Positions 41,801-54,399 of a DNA stretch of 64,000 bases are shown here, in pieces. The stretch's first letter is position 1; each line of letters begins with the position of its first letter. The DNA lies in assembly GCF_026242055.1 (NCBI RefSeq), contig NZ_JAPJDL010000023.1, positions 1-64,000 on the forward strand, in the 5' to 3' direction. The notes below the pieces were generated by a model that worked only from the letters and a program-made list of their open reading frames with translations, made no database searches and was not told the DNA's origin. Source of the DNA: Lentzea sp. NEAU-D7 (GTDB lineage: Bacteria; Actinomycetota; Actinomycetes; Mycobacteriales; Pseudonocardiaceae). The position numbers and the translations under genes are program-made.

Positions 41801-44544
41801 CGGCGGTGCTCGGCGACGCCGTCGAGTGGACGGACTACGAGGCGGTCGGCGACCGGGCTCCCGCGCACGTCGTCCTGCACGTGCCGGTGGACCGCGAAGT
41901 GGACGTGCCCGAAGCGGCGCGCACGCTGTCCCACCGCATGCTCGGCCTCATCCAGCGCTGGGTTGCGGACGACCGGTTCGCGAGCTCCCAGCTCGTCGTG
42001 GTGACCGAGGGCGCGGTCGCCGTCGACTCCACTGTGGACAACCCGGCGACCTCGGTCGCCTGGGGCCTCGTCCGCACCGCGCAGCAGGAGTACCCCGGCC
42101 GTTTCCTGCTCGTCGACGCCGAACCCGGTGTGGCGATCGGGCGTGAGCTGCTGGGCAGGGTGATCGGGTCGGGCGAACAGCAGGTGGCGGTGCGCGGCGA
42201 CCAGGTCCTCGCGCCGCGGCTCGTGTCCGCGGCCAAGGACCGGCTGTCGCCCCCGCAGGGCACGGACGCGTGGCGGCTCGGGATGTCGGGCAAGGGCACG
42301 CTCGACCACCTGGTCCTGACGCCCAACCCCGGTGTGCTGGAACCGATCGCGCCGGGTGACGTGCGCATCGGCGTGCGTGCCGCCGGGCTGAACTTCCGCG
42401 ACGTGCTGACCGTGCTCGACATGTACCCGGGAGACGCCGGGACGATCGGCAACGAGGCCGCCGGTGTGGTGCTCGAAGTCGGTTCGGAGGTCACCGACCT
42501 GCGTCCGGGCGACCGGGTGATGGGCCTGGTCATCGGCGGGATCGGACCCGTCGCCGACGCCGACCGCCGGCTGGTCACCCGGATGCCGCGCGGGTGGACG
42601 TTCGAACAGGCCTCGGCGGTGCCGCTGGTGTTCCTCACGGCGTACTACGGCCTGTGCGACCTCGGCCGCCTCGAGAAGGGCCAGTCCGTCCTGATCCACG
42701 CCGCCGCGGGCGGCGTCGGCATGGCGGCGACCCAGCTCGCCCACCACCTCGGTGCGGAGGTCTTCGGCACCGCGAGCGCAGGAAAGCAGGACGTCCTGCG
42801 CGAGGCAGGGCTGGACGACCTGCACATCGCGTCGTCGCGCGACCTCGACTTCGAGGACGTCTTCACGGCGGCGACCGTGGGACGCGGTGTCGACGTCGTC
42901 CTCAACGCGCTGTCGGGCGAGTTCGTGGACGCGTCGCTGCGCCTGGTCACCGAGGGCGGCCACTTCGTGGAGATGGGCAAGACGGACGTCCGCGACGCCG
43001 CCGAGGTGGGCCGGGGACACCGCCGCATCACCTACCGGGCGTTCGACCTGATCGACGCCGGACCGGACCGGATCGCGGAGATCTGGGCGGAGCTCGACGA
43101 GCTGTTCGAACGCGGACAGCTCACACCGCTGCCCACCCGGAGCTGGAACGTCTTCCAGGCGCAGGAGGCCTTCCGGTTCATCAGCCAGGCCAAGCACGTC
43201 GGCAAGGTGGTGCTCACCCTGCCCAGGCCGATGGATCAGGACGGAACCGTCCTCGTGACCGGCGGCACCGGTGCGCTCGGCAGCGCGGTCGCCCGTCATC
43301 TCGTGGCCGAGCACGGCATCCGCCACCTCCTGCTGCTCAGCCGGCGTGGAGCGGAGGCGCCGGGCGCGGAGCAGCTGCGCGCCGACCTGGTCGGGCTCGG
43401 TGCCACCGTGACCGTCGCCGCCTGCGACTCCGCCGACCGCGAGGCGCTGGCCGGCGTGCTCGACGGCATCCCGCGGGACCGGCCGCTGACCGCTGTCGTG
43501 CACACCGCCGGTGTGCTCGACGACGGACTGATCGGATCGCTCACGCCCGCACGACTGGACGTGGTGCAGCGCGCGAAGGTGGACGCGGTCTGGCACCTGC
43601 ACGAGCTCACCCGGGACCTCGACCTGGCGCGGTTCGTCGTGTTCTCCTCGATCAGCAGCATCACCGGCACCGAGGGCCAGGCCAACTACGCCGCGGCCAA
43701 CGCCTTCCTCAACGCCGTCGCCGAGCACCGCCGCGGCAGTGGCCACGTCGGTCAGGCCCACGCGTGGGGCCTGTGGGAGGACGGCATGGGAGCCGGCCTG
43801 TCCCAGGCCGACCTGGACGCCATGAGCCAGGAGGGTTTCGGCGCACTGGCCCTGGCCGAGGGCATGGCCCTGTTCGACGACGCGCTGCGCGCCGACGAGC
43901 CCCTCGCCGTCCCGGTGAAGCTCGACCGCGCCGCACTGCGCAAGTTCGCCAAGCACAACGAGATCAACCAGATGTGGCACGACCTGGGTCGCGCCGCACC
44001 CCGCAGGGTCACCGAGGTGCCCCAGGCGTCCTCGCTGGCGGAACGACTCGCCTCCCTGACGGAGACGGAGCAGAACACCTTCCTGGTCGACCTCGTCCGC
44101 GGGCACGCCGCCGCCGTCCTCGGCCACAGCGACGTGGCGGCGCTGGAGACGACCAAGCCGTTCACCGACATCGGCCTCGACTCGCTGACGGCGGTCGAGC
44201 TGCGCAACCGGCTCAACACCGCGGCGGAGGTGCGGCTGTCCGCGACGGCCGTCTTCGACCACCCCACGACGGTCGCGCTCGCGACGCACCTGAAGCAGCT
44301 GCTGGCTCCGCAGGGAGCCGCCAAGGTGTCCGCGGCCGCCGTGCTCGCCGAGCTGGACCGCCTGGAGACGAGCTTGTCGGCGGTCGGCGGGGACGGCCAC
44401 CTGACGATCGTGCTGCGGCTGGAGGAGCTGCTGTCGACGTTCTCGGCGACGGCCGCCGGTCCGGACGAGGCGGCGGGCGACCTGGCGGACGCGACGGCCG
44501 ACGAGCTCGTCGACTTCCTGGAACGAGAGCTCGGCCTGTCCTGA
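32827..44544 (+). CDS. Type I modular PKS 1: loading ACP, modules 1 and 2
   Basis: A polyketide synthase of 3,905 residues. Order: loading ACP; KS-AT-DH-KR-ACP; KS-AT-DH-ER-KR-ACP; C-terminal docking helices ([19 protein letters not shown]). The lone loading ACP has no loading AT or KSQ, so the starter must arrive by the discrete acyltransferase. Both AT domains carry GHSIGE and HAFH, the malonyl pattern. Predicted additions: an alkene, then a saturated unit, if the atypical DH2 is active. The start is a TTG at 32827 preceded by GGGGAG at seven bases; a TTG at 32812 is the alternative. There is no N-terminal docking helix, consistent with being the first subunit. Confidence 0.95.
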   Translation: MSEFDDLRPATGEVVDRGNELPAGNSGEAAHALRDLVMRVTAEVIADMVPGAPAVGSGTRSFLDLGFDSLASVELHARLVAATGLELPVTVVYDHPSPMALAARLGAGDHEPGSASAFRPLEHGDDVAVVGIGCRFPGLVDSPEALWRLVDEGVDAVAGFPSDRGWDVEGIYDEDAGKAGKTYSRHGGFLDAAGEFDAEFFGISPREATAMDPQQRLVLEVSWEALERAGVDPTSLRGSRSGVFIGVEPQEYGPRLADAPEGFEGHLLTGNATSVVSGRIAYVLGLEGPALSVDTACSGSLVALHLAANSLKSGECDFALAGGVAVMAGPGNFISFSRQRGLAPDGRCKSFDESADGTGWGEGVGVLALERLSDARRNGHPVLAVVRASAINQDGASNGLTAPNGLAQQRVIHQALANARLAAADVDAVEAHGTGTRLGDPIEAQALLATYGRDRDADKPLWVGSIKSNIGHAQAAAGAAGVIKMIMAMRHGTLPRSLHLAQPTSHVDWSAGTVSLLGEAQPWPVTGRPRRAGISSFGISGTNAHVIVEEPPPVEDERTGDVQDADLVAVPWVLSGKTPEALRAQAERLKAFVENEPALSPVDVGLSLATTRAALDHRAAVVGRGRDELLAGLAAVIDTSAPALRDVAGTGALAFLFAGQGSQRRAMGLELYERNEAFARAMDDACGYLDIQLDIPLLEVLFAEEGSENAALIDQTSYAQPALFAIEVALYRMLESWGLKPDYVSGHSIGEIAAAHVAGVLTLEDAATLVAARGRLMQELEVRGAMVSLRATEEEALGLLSGHEDAAGIAAVNGPRSLVLSGAADVVLGIADRWQAQGGKAKRLNVSHAFHSPLMRPMLREFRQLLEFLSFSAPAIPFVSTVTGRLVSPEELSTPDYWVTHVSEAVRFHDAVRVLESAGVKTCLELGPDGVLSAMAADCLTDEADVLFRPVLRRDRPEETEALSAVSHAHVRGARVDWPAVFPASATTVELPTYAFQREHFWLSGTAAADAAALGLESGDHPLLGATVALAGGEGHVLTGRLSLATHPWLADHVVFGRVVVPGAVLLDLAVRAAEEAGCAVVDELTLQAPLVLAETDSVQLQLRSGPADSTGRCAISVHSRLSGSGEWVLHASGALAVEPSAPHQWSTTSWPPAGAREVALDGVYDDLAATGLAYGPVFRGLRGVWVAGNDVFAEVALPEPAGADAAEFAVHPALLDASLHAIGFGGAGDDDGRARLPFSWSGVSVHAIGATSLRVRITVKSADEVSLHAVDPAGAPVFTVDSLVSRAPSAAAQNGTSASLYTVDWVPVPSGSAPAWTTYGAADAAPGVLALFVSPEADGPAGVREATRTVLAAVQDFLADARYADSRLVVVTTGAAGPDVTDLASSAVCGLVRAAQAEHPGRFVLLDGPAEFVGAAAESGEAQLAVREGVLLAPRVVRAPAAAGTERVLPAGGTVLITGGTGGLGAALARHLVSAHGVTSLVLTSRGGAESPGAGELLAELTGLGAHVTISACDVSDRAALESVIGAIPADRPLVGVVHAAGALADGVVTSLDDERIEGVLRPKVDGAWHLHELTSHLDLRLFALYSSTSGLFEGAGQGNYAAANSFLDALALHRRAAGLPAQSLVWGLWQLGMGGGLTPAEADRTARQGFPALAEHEGLALFDAAVASGLPLAVTARFDLAALEARSRDALLPPLLERLVRTRPRRAATSPALGTPSAGTSRADQKVALLGMVRAQVAAVLGHASADRVEQDKAFTDLGFDSLTAIELRNNLSAAAGVRLPATVVFDHPTPAALATFLHVQLFGEEPDPVAPALTPAATDEPIAIVGMACRYPGGVGSPEDLWDVVASGTDTISGFPVNRGWDLDTLFHPDPDHRGTSYASEGGFLHEADAFDAEFFGISPREALAMDPQQRLLLEVVWESLENTGLDPTSLKGSRTGVFAGVMYYDYAHSLGSIPEEVEGYIGTGTSASVLSGRVAYTLGLEGPAVTVDTACSSSLVALHLASQALRSGECTLALAGGVTVMATPETFVDFSRQRGLAADGRSKSFASAADGTSWSEGVGVLVLERLSDARRNGHEVLAVVRGSAVNQDGASNGLTAPNGPSQQRVIRQALANAGLSTSDVDAVEAHGTGTRLGDPIEAQALLNTYGQDRAGRPPLWLGSVKSNFGHTQAAAGAAGVIKMVLAMRNETLPATLHVDAPTPHVEWDTGAVSLLTEQVPWPALDRPRRAAVSSFGISGTNAHVILEAPDQADVPARATSQSTSGSRTAWVLSGKTPAAVREQARRLSAFVGADTTLSPADVGFSLLTTRAGLEARAAVTGADRQELLAALEVLAAGGAGAEVVEGSVLSGPVAFLFAGQGSQRLAMGRGLYDEFPVFASAFDEVCAVLPGVREVVFGADAEALNQTAVTQPALFAVEVALFRLAESWGVRPEFLVGHSIGEIAAAHVAGVFSLDGAARLVVARGRLMQELPPGGVMVAVRAGEDEAGEFLSDEVSLAAVNGPGSVVLSGAEGPVLAAAEVLAARGRKCTRLSVSHAFHSVLMEPMLDEFRAVAESIEYREPVVPMVSTVTGALVGPGVVTSPEYWVRHARQPVRFADAVAACAELGVTRFVELGPDSSLSALGAESAEEDSVFVPLLRKKHDEVKSFTTALARLHVHGVPVVWDAMFSGARRVPLPTYAFQHERYWLEAPRTQAGTTGLGLASAEHPLLGAAVEFAEGDGFLFTGSLSRATHGWLADHVVLDQVIVPGACLVELAVRAADEVRCATVEELTLQTPLVLPESGAVDLRVQVGPAAADGRRSLTVHSRTASALTGDPWTRHATGSLVPAAPAPDFDLREWPPAGAEPVAVTGRYEELARTGLSYGPVFQGLAAAWRLGDDVFAEVTISGDAGHPDYGLHPALLDASLHAIGLTEDTPLSLPFVWNGVTLHASGAGALRVRLREESGGAWSIRVADSTGEPVMTVESLVLKEISAEGLQPQRQNDWSLRVEWAPAVLGDAVEWTDYEAVGDRAPAHVVLHVPVDREVDVPEAARTLSHRMLGLIQRWVADDRFASSQLVVVTEGAVAVDSTVDNPATSVAWGLVRTAQQEYPGRFLLVDAEPGVAIGRELLGRVIGSGEQQVAVRGDQVLAPRLVSAAKDRLSPPQGTDAWRLGMSGKGTLDHLVLTPNPGVLEPIAPGDVRIGVRAAGLNFRDVLTVLDMYPGDAGTIGNEAAGVVLEVGSEVTDLRPGDRVMGLVIGGIGPVADADRRLVTRMPRGWTFEQASAVPLVFLTAYYGLCDLGRLEKGQSVLIHAAAGGVGMAATQLAHHLGAEVFGTASAGKQDVLREAGLDDLHIASSRDLDFEDVFTAATVGRGVDVVLNALSGEFVDASLRLVTEGGHFVEMGKTDVRDAAEVGRGHRRITYRAFDLIDAGPDRIAEIWAELDELFERGQLTPLPTRSWNVFQAQEAFRFISQAKHVGKVVLTLPRPMDQDGTVLVTGGTGALGSAVARHLVAEHGIRHLLLLSRRGAEAPGAEQLRADLVGLGATVTVAACDSADREALAGVLDGIPRDRPLTAVVHTAGVLDDGLIGSLTPARLDVVQRAKVDAVWHLHELTRDLDLARFVVFSSISSITGTEGQANYAAANAFLNAVAEHRRGSGHVGQAHAWGLWEDGMGAGLSQADLDAMSQEGFGALALAEGMALFDDALRADEPLAVPVKLDRAALRKFAKHNEINQMWHDLGRAAPRRVTEVPQASSLAERLASLTETEQNTFLVDLVRGHAAAVLGHSDVAALETTKPFTDIGLDSLTAVELRNRLNTAAEVRLSATAVFDHPTTVALATHLKQLLAPQGAAKVSAAAVLAELDRLETSLSAVGGDGHLTIVLRLEELLSTFSATAAGPDEAAGDLADATADELVDFLERELGLS
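32919..33150 (+). other. PKS loading module: single ACP
   Basis: A carrier domain with the 4'-phosphopantetheine Ser at 33031-33033 ([11 protein letters not shown], residue 69 from the TTG start). It is followed at once by the module 1 KS. Loading by a free-standing acyltransferase is known for guanidinobutyryl-primed polyketides. Confidence 0.88.
33190..38235 (+). other. PKS module 1: KS-AT(malonyl)-DH-KR-ACP
   Basis: KS active Cys at 33715 in DTACSGSL (Gly instead of the common Ser two positions on). AT Ser at 35068 and HAFH at 35368. DH has H-x3-G-x4-P from 35983 and Asp at 36475 in [12 protein letters not shown] (about 37180-37740) has [12 protein letters not shown] in place of LDDG, and Tyr at 37630 in NYAAAN. 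ACP Ser at 38116. Expected outcome: one malonyl unit, left as an alkene. Confidence 0.9.
38280..44300 (+). other. PKS module 2: KS-AT(malonyl)-DH-ER-KR-ACP
   Basis: KS Cys at 38809 (DTACSSSL). AT Ser at 40141, HAFH at 40432. DH motif from 41041 reads [10 protein letters not shown], with Asp where Gly is expected, while [10 protein letters not shown] is intact. ER about 42280-43220 with the NADPH loop [17 protein letters not shown] about 43246-43830 with LDDG and NYAAAN. ACP Ser at 44182 in DIGLDSL. A full reductive loop, so a methylene is expected if the DH works. Confidence 0.9.
40429..40587 (+). repeat. AT2 segment nearly identical to AT6
   Basis: 159 bases here match 62566-62724 with a single mismatch. 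The segment covers HAFH and the 3' part of the AT domain. Flanking AT sequence is clearly less similar, so this is a tract, not whole-domain similarity. Confidence 0.9.
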
Positions 44545-44588
44545 TCGAGCACCCCTGTCCTGGTCAACATTCCTTTTGAGGTTGTGAG

Positions 44589-47500
44589 ATGGCGGATCAA
44601 GAGAAGCTGGTCGGTCTGCTGAAGAAGCTGACCGCGGACCTTCAGCAGACCAGGACGCGCCTGCGCCAGGCGGAGTCCCGCGACAGGGAGCCGATCGCGA
44701 TCATCGGGATGGCCTGCCGCTATCCCGGTGACGTCGAGAGCCCCGAGGACCTGTGGCGCCTGGTCGACGAGGAGCGCGAGGGGATCTCGGCGTTCCCGAC
44801 CAACCGCGGGTGGGACCTGGACGGGCTGTTCGACGCCGATCCGGAGGCCTCCGGCAGCAGCTACGCGACCACCGGTGGCTTCGTGCACACCGCGGACCAG
44901 TTCGACGCTGACTTCTTCGGCATCTCACCGCGCGAGGCGCTGGCGATGGACCCGCAGCAGCGCCTGCTGCTGCAGGTCACGTGGGAGACGATCGAACGGG
45001 CGGGCATCGCCCCCGGCTCCCTGGCCGGTACGAAGACAGGCGTCTACGCCGGCGTCTCGTCGCAGGAGTACGGACCGCGGCTGCACGAGCAGGCCCTGAA
45101 CGTGGAGGGGTACCTCCTCACCGGCACCACGTGCTCGGTGCACTCCGGCCGGATCGCCTACAGCCTGGGGCTCGAAGGCCCCGCCGTCTCGGTGGACACC
45201 GCCTGCTCGTCGTCGCTCGTGGCGATGCACCTCGCCGTCCAGTCGCTGCGCAGCGGTGAGTGCGACCTCGCTCTGGCGGGCGGCGCGAACATCATGGGCG
45301 GGCCGGGCGTGTTCGTCGAGTTCTCGCGCCAGCGCGGCCTTTCACCCGACGGGCGCTGCAAGTCGTTCGCCGAGTCCGCCGACGGCACCGGCTGGTCCGA
45401 GGGCGTCGGCATGGTGATGCTCGAAAGGCTCTCCGACGCCCGCCGCAACGGGCACAAGGTGCTCGCGGTCGTCCGGGGCTCGGCGATCAACCAGGACGGC
45501 GCGTCGAACGGCCTCACCGCGCCCAGCGGACCCGCCCAGCAGAGCGTCATCGCCCAGGCGCTCGCCGACGCCCGGCTGTCGACCAGGGACGTCGACGTGG
45601 TCGAGGCGCACGGCACCGGCACCCGGCTCGGCGACCCGATCGAGGCGCAGGCGGTCCTCGCGACCTACGGGCAGGACCGCCCCGGCGACCGGCCGGTGTG
45701 GCTCGGCTCGCTGAAGTCCAACATCGGCCACACGCAGTGCGCGGCGGGTGTCGGCAGCGTCATCAAGATGGTGATGGCGTTGCAGCACAACACTTTGCCC
45801 AAGACCCTGCACGTCGACACCCCGACGCCGTTCGTGGACTGGCAGTCGGGTTCCGTCGAGCTGCTGACGGAGGCCCAGGCGTGGCCTCGGCGCGACCAGC
45901 CGCGCCGTGCCGCCGTGTCGTCCTTCGGCATCTCGGGGACCAACGCCCACCTGATCCTCGAAGAGGTTCCGGCCGAGGTGGTCGCGGAGGACCGGCCCGG
46001 CGACCGCGCGCACCCGCCCGTTCCCGTCGTGCTGTCCGGGACGAACCGCGAGGCGCTGTCGGCGCAGGCAAGGCGTCTGCGGTCCTTTGTGGAGGCCGAC
46101 GACGCCTTGAGCCCGCTCGACATCGCGTACTCGCTCGCCACCGGCAGGTCCGCGCTCGCCGACCGGGGTGTCGTCCTCGCCACCGACCGGGACAGCCTGC
46201 TGGACGGCCTGGCCGTCCTCGCCGACGGGGGCAGGAGCGAGCAGGTCCTGCACGGCGGCGCGAGCGGCGGCAAGACCGCCTTCCTGTTCACGGGTGGAGG
46301 GGCGCAGTACCTGGGCATGGGCCGCAGCCTGTGCGCCACGCACCCCGCGTTCGCCGCCATCTTCGACGCCGTGGCGGCGGAGTTCGACGCCCATCTTCCG
46401 CGGCCGCTGCGCGAAGTCGTGTTCGCCGAGGACTCCACCCTGCTCGACCAGATCGACTACATGCTGCCCGCGTTGTTCACCATCGAGGTCTCGGTGGCAC
46501 GGCTGCTGGAGTCCCTCGGTGTCGTCCCCGACTACGTGGCGGGGCACTCGATCGGCGAGTTCGCCGCGGCGCACATCGCCGGCGTCTGGTCGCTGGCCGA
46601 CGCCGCGCGCATCGTCGCGATCCGCGGCCGGTTGATGAACTCGTTGCCGCCGGGCGGCGCGATGGTGGCGATCCAGGCCTCGGAGGAGGAGGTCGCTCCC
46701 GAGCTGACCGGCCTCGTGGGGTTCGCGGCCCTGAACGGGCCGACGTCGGTCGTGATCTCCGGTGATGAAGACACCGCGATGGCCATCGCCCAGCGGTTCA
46801 AGGACCGGGGGCGCAAGGCCAAGAAGCTCGTCGTCAGCCACGCGTCGCACTCGGCGTTGATGGACGGCATCCTCGAAGAGTTCGGCCGGGCGACCGCGGA
46901 GCTCACGTACTCCGCGCCGCGCATCCCGATCATCTCGACCCTCACCGGCAAGCAGGCCGGCGCGGGGGAGGTGGGTGATCCGCGGTACTGGGTCCGGCAC
47001 ATCCGCCAGCCCGTCCGGTTCACGGACGCCGTGAGCCTGCTCGAACGCGAAGGCGTCACCCGTTACGTCGAGGTGGGCCCGAACGGCGTGCTGACCGCGG
47101 CCGCGATGGAGATCGTGGAACGGCCGGACGCCGCCGTGTTCGTCCCGTCGCTGCGCAAGAACCACGCCGAGGACCAGGACCTGGCCACGATGGTCGCGCG
47201 ACTGCACATCAGCGGTGCCCAGGTCGACTGGACGGCGTTCTTCGGCGACACGGGTGCCCGCCGCGTCGACGTGCCCACCTACGCGTTCCAGAACAGCCCC
47301 TACTGGCTCGCGAACGACGACGACGGTCCCGCCGACCTGAGCGCGCTCGGGTTCGTCGCGGCGGAGCACCCGGTGCTCGAGGCGTCGATCCTGCCCGCGG
47401 ACGGGGACGGGGCGCTGTTCGCCGGACGCCTGTCGCTCTCCTCCCACACCTGGCTGGCCGACCACGCCGTCATGGGCACGGTGATCGTGCCGGGGGCGGC

Positions 47501-49910
47501 GCTGGTCGAACTGGCGATCCGCGCCGGTGACGAGGTCGGGTGCGGCACGGTCGAGGAACTGACCCTGCACGCGCCGGTGCTGCTGAGCTCCGAGGTCGCG
47601 CTGGCGCTGCAGGTGGTCGTCGGTGACGCCGACGAGGACGGCCGCCGGCCGATCTCCGTCCACAGCAGGCACCCCGCGGGGCAGTCGTGGACCCGCCACG
47701 CGGACGGATGGCTGCGGCCCACCGCCACGGGCGAGGACTGGGTACCGGGGGAGTGGCCGCCCAGCGGGGCCGACCCCGTCGCCCTCGACGGCTTCTACGA
47801 CCGCCTGGCCGACTCCGGCTTCGGCTACGGTCCCGCGTTCCAGGGACTGCGGGCGGCCTGGCGGCGGGACGGCGAGGTGTTCGCCGAGATCGCTCTGCCG
47901 GACGCCGGAGCCGACGGCTTCACGATCCACCCGGCTCTGCTCGACGCGGCGGTGCACACCCTGTTCCTGGCCCCCGGCGCGAGCGAGTCCGCCGCACTCC
48001 CGTTCTCCTGGGGCGGTGTCTCGTTGCACGCCACCGGTGCCCGCACGCTGAGGGTCCGGTTGACGGGCGCGGACGGGAGCTCCGGAACGCTGTCCGCGGT
48101 GGACGACGCCGGGCAGCCGGTGATCTCCGTCGAGTCGATCGCCGTCCGGCCCGTCACCGCGGGCCAGCTGCGCAGCGCGGACACGCGGGAGAACCTGTAC
48201 GCGGTCGAATGGCAGGGCACGCGGGCTCAGCACGCCCAGCCCTGGACGGACTACTCCGAGCTGCCCGCCGACGGTGCCGTCGAGGGGAACGTCGTGTTCT
48301 CGGCGCTGTCCGGCGGCGATCCGGTCGCCGACACCCACCGGCTCACCGCGACCGTGCTGGGCGTCCTGCGCACCTGGCTCGAGGACGACCGGTTCGCCGC
48401 GGCGACCCTGGTCGTGCGGACCACCGGTGCGACCGACCCCGGCGCACCCTGTCCGGCCTCCGCCGCGGTGTGGGGCCTGGTCCGCTCCGCCCAGTCGGAG
48501 AACCCCGGCAGGTTCGTCCTCTTCGACGGTCCTGTCGAGACGGTCGGTGCGGCTCTGGGAACCGGTGAGCCGCAGGTCGCCGCACGCGGTGGTGAACTGG
48601 TGGTGCCCCGTCTGGTTCCCGCCGCGGCCGCTGACGACCCGGCGACGTGGGACCCGGACGGCACCGTGCTGGTCAGCGGTGGCACCGGGGACCTGGGAGC
48701 GCTGGCCGCCCGGCACCTGGTGATCGAGCACGGCGTCCGGCACCTGGTCCTGACCAGCCGCCGCGGGCTCGACGCACCGGGAGCGGCGGAGCTGCGCGAC
48801 GAACTGACGGCTCTGGGCGCACAGGTCGTCGTGGAGCGATGCGACGCTGCCGATCGGCGGGACGTCGCCGCCGTGCTCAGCGGCATCTCGGCCGAGCACC
48901 CGCTGACCGGCGTGGTCCACGTCGCGGGCGTGCTCGACGACGGCGTCGTCACCGCGATCACCCCGGAACGGCTCGCGGGCGTGCTCGTCCCCAAGGTCGA
49001 CGCGGTGTGGCACCTCCACGAGCTCACGAAGGACCTGGGTCTGCGGCACTTCGTCCTGTACTCGTCGGCAGCCGGCGTTCTCGGCTCTCCCGGGCAGGGC
49101 AGCTACGCCGCGGCCAACTGCTTCCTGGACTCGTTCGCCGCCTACCGCCGCGCCCGCGGTCTTGCCGCGCGGTCGCTCGCCTGGGGACCGTGGCGCCAGG
49201 ACCGGGGCCTGACGGTCCACCTGGACGACGCACAGGTGGACCGCCTCGGCCGGGACGGCTTCGGCTCGCTGGACCGCGCGGAAGGCATGCGCGCCTTCGA
49301 CGCGGCGCTGGCCGTGGACGACGCGCTGGCCGTCCCGGTGAAGATCGATTTCACCGTGCTGAACCGGCTGGCGCGCACCACCGAGATCCCGGCCGTCCTG
49401 CGCGGCCTGGTGCGCACGGCCGGACGGCGGAACGCGACCTCGCGCGAGGTGCGGGAACACTCCCTCGTCGAACGCCTGGCCGCGCTGCCCGCGGCCGAAC
49501 GGCAGGACGCGGTGCTGGACGCCGTGCTGGAGCAGGTCGCCGACGTGCTGGGGCACAGCTCCGGAGCGCTGATCGACGCGGAGCGCCCGTTCACCGAGCT
49601 GGGCTTCGACTCGCTGAGCTCCGTGAACCTGCGCAACAAGCTCAACACGATGTTCGGGCTGCGCCTGGCCGCCACCGTCGTCTTCGACCACCCGTCGCCA
49701 CGCGCGGTCGCCGTCTTCGTCCTCTCGCTGCTGCCGGGACTCGCCGAGCCGGTCGCCGCGGTGGACGACCCGGCCGCCGCCGACGCGGTGTCCTTCGCGG
49801 CCACGGCCGACCTGATCGACGAGATGGACGCCGACGAGCTGGTGAAGCGCGTCATGGCGGCCACCGAAGACGAGTTCGTGTCACTCACCCCCGGTTCGGA
49901 GAACTCCTGA
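44589..49910 (+). CDS. Type I modular PKS 2: module 3
   Basis: A single-module synthase of 1,773 residues: N-terminal docking coil ([20 protein letters not shown]), KS (Cys at 45204), AT (Ser at 46548), DH (H-x3-G-x4-P at 47463, [10 protein letters not shown]), KR ([18 protein letters not shown]), ACP (Ser at 49611), then a short C-terminal docking segment ([20 protein letters not shown]). The AT is unlike the others: its entry motif is [11 protein letters not shown] and its specificity motif HASH (46839-46850), so the extender is uncertain (malonyl, methylmalonyl or another). GAGG lies seven bases before the ATG; gap to gene 1 is 44 bases. The TGA overlaps the next ATG (TGATG). An alkene is expected at this position. 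Confidence 0.94.
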   Translation: MADQEKLVGLLKKLTADLQQTRTRLRQAESRDREPIAIIGMACRYPGDVESPEDLWRLVDEEREGISAFPTNRGWDLDGLFDADPEASGSSYATTGGFVHTADQFDADFFGISPREALAMDPQQRLLLQVTWETIERAGIAPGSLAGTKTGVYAGVSSQEYGPRLHEQALNVEGYLLTGTTCSVHSGRIAYSLGLEGPAVSVDTACSSSLVAMHLAVQSLRSGECDLALAGGANIMGGPGVFVEFSRQRGLSPDGRCKSFAESADGTGWSEGVGMVMLERLSDARRNGHKVLAVVRGSAINQDGASNGLTAPSGPAQQSVIAQALADARLSTRDVDVVEAHGTGTRLGDPIEAQAVLATYGQDRPGDRPVWLGSLKSNIGHTQCAAGVGSVIKMVMALQHNTLPKTLHVDTPTPFVDWQSGSVELLTEAQAWPRRDQPRRAAVSSFGISGTNAHLILEEVPAEVVAEDRPGDRAHPPVPVVLSGTNREALSAQARRLRSFVEADDALSPLDIAYSLATGRSALADRGVVLATDRDSLLDGLAVLADGGRSEQVLHGGASGGKTAFLFTGGGAQYLGMGRSLCATHPAFAAIFDAVAAEFDAHLPRPLREVVFAEDSTLLDQIDYMLPALFTIEVSVARLLESLGVVPDYVAGHSIGEFAAAHIAGVWSLADAARIVAIRGRLMNSLPPGGAMVAIQASEEEVAPELTGLVGFAALNGPTSVVISGDEDTAMAIAQRFKDRGRKAKKLVVSHASHSALMDGILEEFGRATAELTYSAPRIPIISTLTGKQAGAGEVGDPRYWVRHIRQPVRFTDAVSLLEREGVTRYVEVGPNGVLTAAAMEIVERPDAAVFVPSLRKNHAEDQDLATMVARLHISGAQVDWTAFFGDTGARRVDVPTYAFQNSPYWLANDDDGPADLSALGFVAAEHPVLEASILPADGDGALFAGRLSLSSHTWLADHAVMGTVIVPGAALVELAIRAGDEVGCGTVEELTLHAPVLLSSEVALALQVVVGDADEDGRRPISVHSRHPAGQSWTRHADGWLRPTATGEDWVPGEWPPSGADPVALDGFYDRLADSGFGYGPAFQGLRAAWRRDGEVFAEIALPDAGADGFTIHPALLDAAVHTLFLAPGASESAALPFSWGGVSLHATGARTLRVRLTGADGSSGTLSAVDDAGQPVISVESIAVRPVTAGQLRSADTRENLYAVEWQGTRAQHAQPWTDYSELPADGAVEGNVVFSALSGGDPVADTHRLTATVLGVLRTWLEDDRFAAATLVVRTTGATDPGAPCPASAAVWGLVRSAQSENPGRFVLFDGPVETVGAALGTGEPQVAARGGELVVPRLVPAAAADDPATWDPDGTVLVSGGTGDLGALAARHLVIEHGVRHLVLTSRRGLDAPGAAELRDELTALGAQVVVERCDAADRRDVAAVLSGISAEHPLTGVVHVAGVLDDGVVTAITPERLAGVLVPKVDAVWHLHELTKDLGLRHFVLYSSAAGVLGSPGQGSYAAANCFLDSFAAYRRARGLAARSLAWGPWRQDRGLTVHLDDAQVDRLGRDGFGSLDRAEGMRAFDAALAVDDALAVPVKIDFTVLNRLARTTEIPAVLRGLVRTAGRRNATSREVREHSLVERLAALPAAERQDAVLDAVLEQVADVLGHSSGALIDAERPFTELGFDSLSSVNLRNKLNTMFGLRLAATVVFDHPSPRAVAVFVLSLLPGLAEPVAAVDDPAAADAVSFAATADLIDEMDADELVKRVMAATEDEFVSLTPGSENS

Positions 49911-52900
49911 TGCCCTCCAACGAAGAACTTGTCGCAGCACTGCGGGAGTCGGTCAAGGAGAGCAGCAGGCTGGCCGCGCGCAACCGGAAGCTGGCCGACG
50001 ACGCCCACGCACCGGTCGCGATCATCGGCATGGCCTGCCGGTACCCCGGCGGCGTCGAGTCGCCGGAGGCGCTGTGGGACCTGGTCGCCTCCGGCACCGA
50101 CGCGGTGTCGGGGTTTCCGGCCGATCGCGGCTGGAACCTCGGCGAGCTGTTCCACCCCGATCCCGACCACCGCGGCACCTCGTACTCCCGCGAGGGGAGC
50201 TTCCTGCACGACGCCGGCGACTTCGACCCGGGCTTCTTCGGGATCTCGCCGCGCGAGGCGCTGGCCATGGACCCGCAGCAACGGCTGATGCTCCAGATCA
50301 GCTGGGAGGCCGTGGAGCACGCGCGCATCGACCCGACGACGCTCAAGGGCAGCGCGACGGGTGTGTTCGCGGGGCTCATGTACGGCGATTACGGCGTCGG
50401 CGTCGGCGAGCTTCCGGAAGGCGTCGAGGGCTTCCTGGGCAACGGGACCCAGGGCAGCGTGCTGTCCGGTCGCGTGGCCTACACGCTCGGCTTGGAAGGG
50501 CCGGCGCTGACGGTCGACACCGCGTGTTCGTCGTCGCTGGTCGCCGTCCACCTAGCCGTTCAGGCGCTGCGCACCGGCGAGTGCACGATGGCTCTCGCCG
50601 GCGGGGTGTGCGTCATGGCCATCGCCGACACCTACGTCGAGTTCTCCCGGCAGCGCGCGCTCTCCCCGGACGGCCGCTGCAAGTCCTTCTCGGCCTCCGC
50701 CGACGGCACCGGTTTCGGTGAGGGCGCGGGGGTCCTGCTGCTGGAGAAGCTCGAGGACGCCGAGCGCAACGGTCACCGCGTGCTCGCGGTCATCCAGGGC
50801 TCCGCGGTCAACCAGGACGGTGCGTCCAACGGTCTCACCGCGCCCAACGGCCCGTCGCAGCAGCGCGTCATCCGTGCCGCGCTCGCCGACGCCCGCCTGC
50901 CCGCGGGGGAGGTGGACGTGGTCGAGGCGCACGGCACCGGGACCGAGCTGGGCGACCCGATCGAGGCCGACGCCCTGCTGGCCACCTACGGCCAGGGCCG
51001 CGAGGAGCCGTTCTGGCTCGGCTCGATCAAGTCCAACATCGGCCACACCCAGTCCGCCGCCGGAACCGCCGGGATCATCAAGATGGTCGAGGCGCTGCGC
51101 CGGGGCGAACTGCCGCGCACGCTGCACGTCACCGAACCCTCGCCGGCCATCTCGTGGGACTCGGGCAACGGGCGCCTGCTCACCGAGCACCGCGACTGGC
51201 CCGCCGCCGGACACCCCCGCACCGCGGCGGTGTCGTCGTTCGGCATCAGCGGCACCAACGCCCACGTCATCCTCCGCGAGGCACCGCCGCGGGCAGCTCC
51301 CGAGCGCACGACCGAACCGCCGGTCCGCGTCCCGTGGGTGCTCTCCGGGACCAGCGACGAGGCGGTGCGCCGCCAGGCGGAGCGCCTGGCGCGCCGGGTG
51401 CCCGGTCTCGACCCCGTGGACGTCGCCCTCACGCTCGCCACCGGTCGTGCGGCGCTGCCGCACCGCGCGGTGGTCTTCGGGGAGGAAGGGCTGGCCGCCC
51501 TGGCGTCCGGTGCCGAGGCACCCGAGGTGGTGACCGGCACGCGGACCACCGGCAAGGTGGCGTTCCTGTGCACGGGTCAGGGGGCGCAGCGTCTCGGCAT
51601 GGGACGCGAGCTGTCCGCCTACCCGGTGTTCGCGGACAAGTTCGCCGAGGTGGCGGCACACCTGGACAAGCACACCGGTTTCTCGCTGCTGGACGTCGTG
51701 CACGGCACCGTGCCGGAAGCCCTCGACCAGACGGCGGTGACCCAGCCCGCGCTGTTCGCGTTCGAGGTGGCGCTCGCGGAGCTCGTGACGTCGTGGGGTG
51801 TGCGGCCCGACTTCCTGCTCGGCCACTCCATCGGCGAGCTGACCGCCGCGCACCTCGCGGGCGTGTGGTCGCTGGAGGACGCGGCGAGGCTGGTCGCCGC
51901 CCGCGGCAAGCTCATGCAGGCCTTGCCCGCGGGCGGCGCGATGGTCGCGGTCAAGGCCTCGGAGGCCGAGGTCGAACTGCTGCCGGGCGTGAGCATCGCC
52001 GCGGTCAACGGCCCTGAGTCGCTCGTGCTGTCGGGCGACGAGGAGGCCGTCACCCGGATGGCAGACCGGTTCGAGCGCTCCAAGCGGCTCGCCGTGAGCC
52101 ACGCCTTCCACTCGCACCTCATGGACGGCATGCTCGCCGAGTTCCGGGAGATCGCCCGTGACGTCGAGTACGCGGCGCCGCGAATCCCGCTGGTCTCCAA
52201 CCTGACCGGCGCGGTCGCCACCGCGGACCAGGTCACCGACCCGGAGTACTGGGTGCGGCACGTCCGCGGGACCGTCCGCTTCGCCGAGGGCATGACCACC
52301 CTGCACACCGCCGGTGTCCGCCGCTTCGTGGAGATCGGCCCGGACGCGGCGCTGTCCGCGCTGGGGCCCGACTGCGTGCCCGGCGGGCTGTTCCTGCCCG
52401 TGCAGCGCAGGAACCGCGACGAGGTCACCACCGCCGCGCAGGCCCAAGCCACACTGTTCGCGCACGGCGTCAAGCTCGACTGGCCCGGCATCTTCGCGGG
52501 CACCGGCGCCCAGCCGGTCGACCTCCCGACCTACCCGTTCGAACGGGAGCGGTTCTGGCTCGCGCCGGAGCCGGTCGAGCGGGCGAGCGGCTGGCGCCAC
52601 CGCATCCGGTGGACACCCGTCGCGACCGCGGCAGGCACGCCGGCCGGACCGTGGACGGTCGTCGCGGACCAGGACGACGCCTGGGCGCAGGCCGCCGCGG
52701 AAGCGCTGGGAACCACCGTCGTCAGCACCGCCGACGCTCGCGAGGGCAACGTCCTCGCCTTCGTCGGCGACGGCAAGGCGGCCGCGGCGTCGCTGCGCGA
52801 GAACACCCGGTTGTGGTGTGCCACGCGCGGAGCGGTCGCGGTCGGCGAGCAGGAGCGCGTCACCTCACCGCGGCAGGCCGAGGTGTGGGGTGTCGGCCGG

Positions 52901-54361
52901 GTCGCGGCGATCGAGCAGCCCCGTTCCTGGGGTGGCTGCGTCGACCTGCCGGAGGTTCCGGACGCCCGCTCCGTCACGCGGCTGCTGGAGGTCCTGTCCG
53001 GCGGCGAGGACGAGGTCGCGATCCGCGCGTCCGGCGTGCACGCCCGGCGCCTCGTCCCCGCGGAACCCGCCACGGGCACGTGGACCACCAGCGGTACCGC
53101 GCTGATCACCGGCGGCACGGGCGCGCTCGGAGCCGTGGTCGCCCGGCGGCTGGTCGAGGCGGGCACGCAGCGCCTGGTCCTGTTGTCCCGCCGAGGAGAG
53201 GACGCCCCCGGAGCGCGTGAACTCGCCGCGGAGCTCACCGGACTCGGCGCGCGGGTGAGCATCCACGCCTGCGACGCGGCCGACCGCGAGGCACTGGCCC
53301 CGATCGTGTCGGAGCTCGACGACCTGCGGGTCGTCGTGCACACCGCCGGAGTGCTGGACGACGGCCTGATCTCGGGCCTCACCCCGGAGAGGTTCGACGC
53401 CGTCGCCAGGCCCAAGGTCGACGCGGCCCACCACCTCGCCGACCTCACCCGGCACCTCGAACTGGACGCGTTCGTCCTGTACTCCTCCGTCGCCGGGGTG
53501 CTCGGCAACGGCGGCCAGGCCGCCTACGCCGCGGCCAACGCGCACCTCGACGCGCTCGCCGAGCAGCGCCGTTCCGACGGACTGCCCGCCACCGCGGTGG
53601 CGTGGGGGCCGTGGGCCGAGGGCGGCATGGCCGGCACGGTCGACGACGACGTGCGCCGGATGGGACTGCGGCCGATGGCTCCCCGAGCCGCCGTCGACGC
53701 CCTGTTCGAGTCGCTCGCCGCGGGCGACGTCGCGGTGACCGTGGCGGACTTCGACTGGCCCGCCTACCTGGACACCGCGCGACACGCACCGGTCCTCGCG
53801 GAGATCCCCCGCCGGCAGACGGAGGTCCCCGCCGCGACGGCGGGGCCCGACCTGCGCGAACGGCTCGCCGGACTCATCGAGCCCGAGCAGCGCCGCGTGC
53901 TGCTCGACCTGGTCCGCGAGGTCGTCGCCAAGGTCCTGGGACACCCGAGCAGCACGACGATCGAACCGGACCGCGCCTTCAGCGAGCTCGGCTTCGACTC
54001 GCTGACCGCGGTCGAGCTGCGCAACCGCCTGGACGCGGCGGCGTCGCTGTCGGTGCCGTCCACCCTGATCTTCGACCACCCGACACCGCTGGCGCTCGCG
54101 AACTACCTGTGGGCCGAGGTGGCGGGTCCCGAACGCGCGGCGGAAGCGTTGCTGCGCGACCTGGACAGGGCCGGCGACGTGCTCGGCGGCCTCGACGCGG
54201 GCAGCGAGGCGCACGCCGCCGTCCTGGAGCGCCTGCACGCGCTCGTCGCGGAGTTCGGCTCCGCACCCCTGACTTCCCGCGGAGCTGTGGCGCGGACCGA
54301 CCTCACCGAGGCGTCCGACGACGAGCTCTTCGCCTTCATCGACCAACAGCTCGGCACCTGA
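49910..54361 (+). CDS. Type I modular PKS 3: module 4
   Basis: A single-module synthase of 1,483 residues: N-terminal coil of a different docking class ([20 protein letters not shown]), KS (Cys at 50525), AT (Ser at 51827, HAFH, malonyl), KR ([18 protein letters not shown]) and ACP (Ser at 53999), with C-terminal docking helices ending [14 protein letters not shown]. There is no DH: the region between AT and KR is only the KR structural subdomain. The predicted product of this step is therefore a beta-hydroxyl, probably of the B (D) configuration from the LDD motif. The start at 49910 overlaps the PKS 2 stop by one base. Confidence 0.94.
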   Translation: MPSNEELVAALRESVKESSRLAARNRKLADDAHAPVAIIGMACRYPGGVESPEALWDLVASGTDAVSGFPADRGWNLGELFHPDPDHRGTSYSREGSFLHDAGDFDPGFFGISPREALAMDPQQRLMLQISWEAVEHARIDPTTLKGSATGVFAGLMYGDYGVGVGELPEGVEGFLGNGTQGSVLSGRVAYTLGLEGPALTVDTACSSSLVAVHLAVQALRTGECTMALAGGVCVMAIADTYVEFSRQRALSPDGRCKSFSASADGTGFGEGAGVLLLEKLEDAERNGHRVLAVIQGSAVNQDGASNGLTAPNGPSQQRVIRAALADARLPAGEVDVVEAHGTGTELGDPIEADALLATYGQGREEPFWLGSIKSNIGHTQSAAGTAGIIKMVEALRRGELPRTLHVTEPSPAISWDSGNGRLLTEHRDWPAAGHPRTAAVSSFGISGTNAHVILREAPPRAAPERTTEPPVRVPWVLSGTSDEAVRRQAERLARRVPGLDPVDVALTLATGRAALPHRAVVFGEEGLAALASGAEAPEVVTGTRTTGKVAFLCTGQGAQRLGMGRELSAYPVFADKFAEVAAHLDKHTGFSLLDVVHGTVPEALDQTAVTQPALFAFEVALAELVTSWGVRPDFLLGHSIGELTAAHLAGVWSLEDAARLVAARGKLMQALPAGGAMVAVKASEAEVELLPGVSIAAVNGPESLVLSGDEEAVTRMADRFERSKRLAVSHAFHSHLMDGMLAEFREIARDVEYAAPRIPLVSNLTGAVATADQVTDPEYWVRHVRGTVRFAEGMTTLHTAGVRRFVEIGPDAALSALGPDCVPGGLFLPVQRRNRDEVTTAAQAQATLFAHGVKLDWPGIFAGTGAQPVDLPTYPFERERFWLAPEPVERASGWRHRIRWTPVATAAGTPAGPWTVVADQDDAWAQAAAEALGTTVVSTADAREGNVLAFVGDGKAAAASLRENTRLWCATRGAVAVGEQERVTSPRQAEVWGVGRVAAIEQPRSWGGCVDLPEVPDARSVTRLLEVLSGGEDEVAIRASGVHARRLVPAEPATGTWTTSGTALITGGTGALGAVVARRLVEAGTQRLVLLSRRGEDAPGARELAAELTGLGARVSIHACDAADREALAPIVSELDDLRVVVHTAGVLDDGLISGLTPERFDAVARPKVDAAHHLADLTRHLELDAFVLYSSVAGVLGNGGQAAYAAANAHLDALAEQRRSDGLPATAVAWGPWAEGGMAGTVDDDVRRMGLRPMAPRAAVDALFESLAAGDVAVTVADFDWPAYLDTARHAPVLAEIPRRQTEVPAATAGPDLRERLAGLIEPEQRRVLLDLVREVVAKVLGHPSSTTIEPDRAFSELGFDSLTAVELRNRLDAAASLSVPSTLIFDHPTPLALANYLWAEVAGPERAAEALLRDLDRAGDVLGGLDAGSEAHAAVLERLHALVAEFGSAPLTSRGAVARTDLTEASDDELFAFIDQQLGT

Positions 54362-54399
54362 GCCGGCGCTCGTGATCTTGACCAATGAGTGGGGCAACA

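Noticed and set aside
32731-49691. Very long minus-strand open frames opposite the PKS genes (for example 32731-38493, 38593-40443, 41578-44400, 45342-49691)
   Set aside because: They are antisense to well-supported KS/AT/DH/KR domains; their Arg/His/Gly-rich translations have no domain pattern. Long antisense frames are expected in high-GC DNA.
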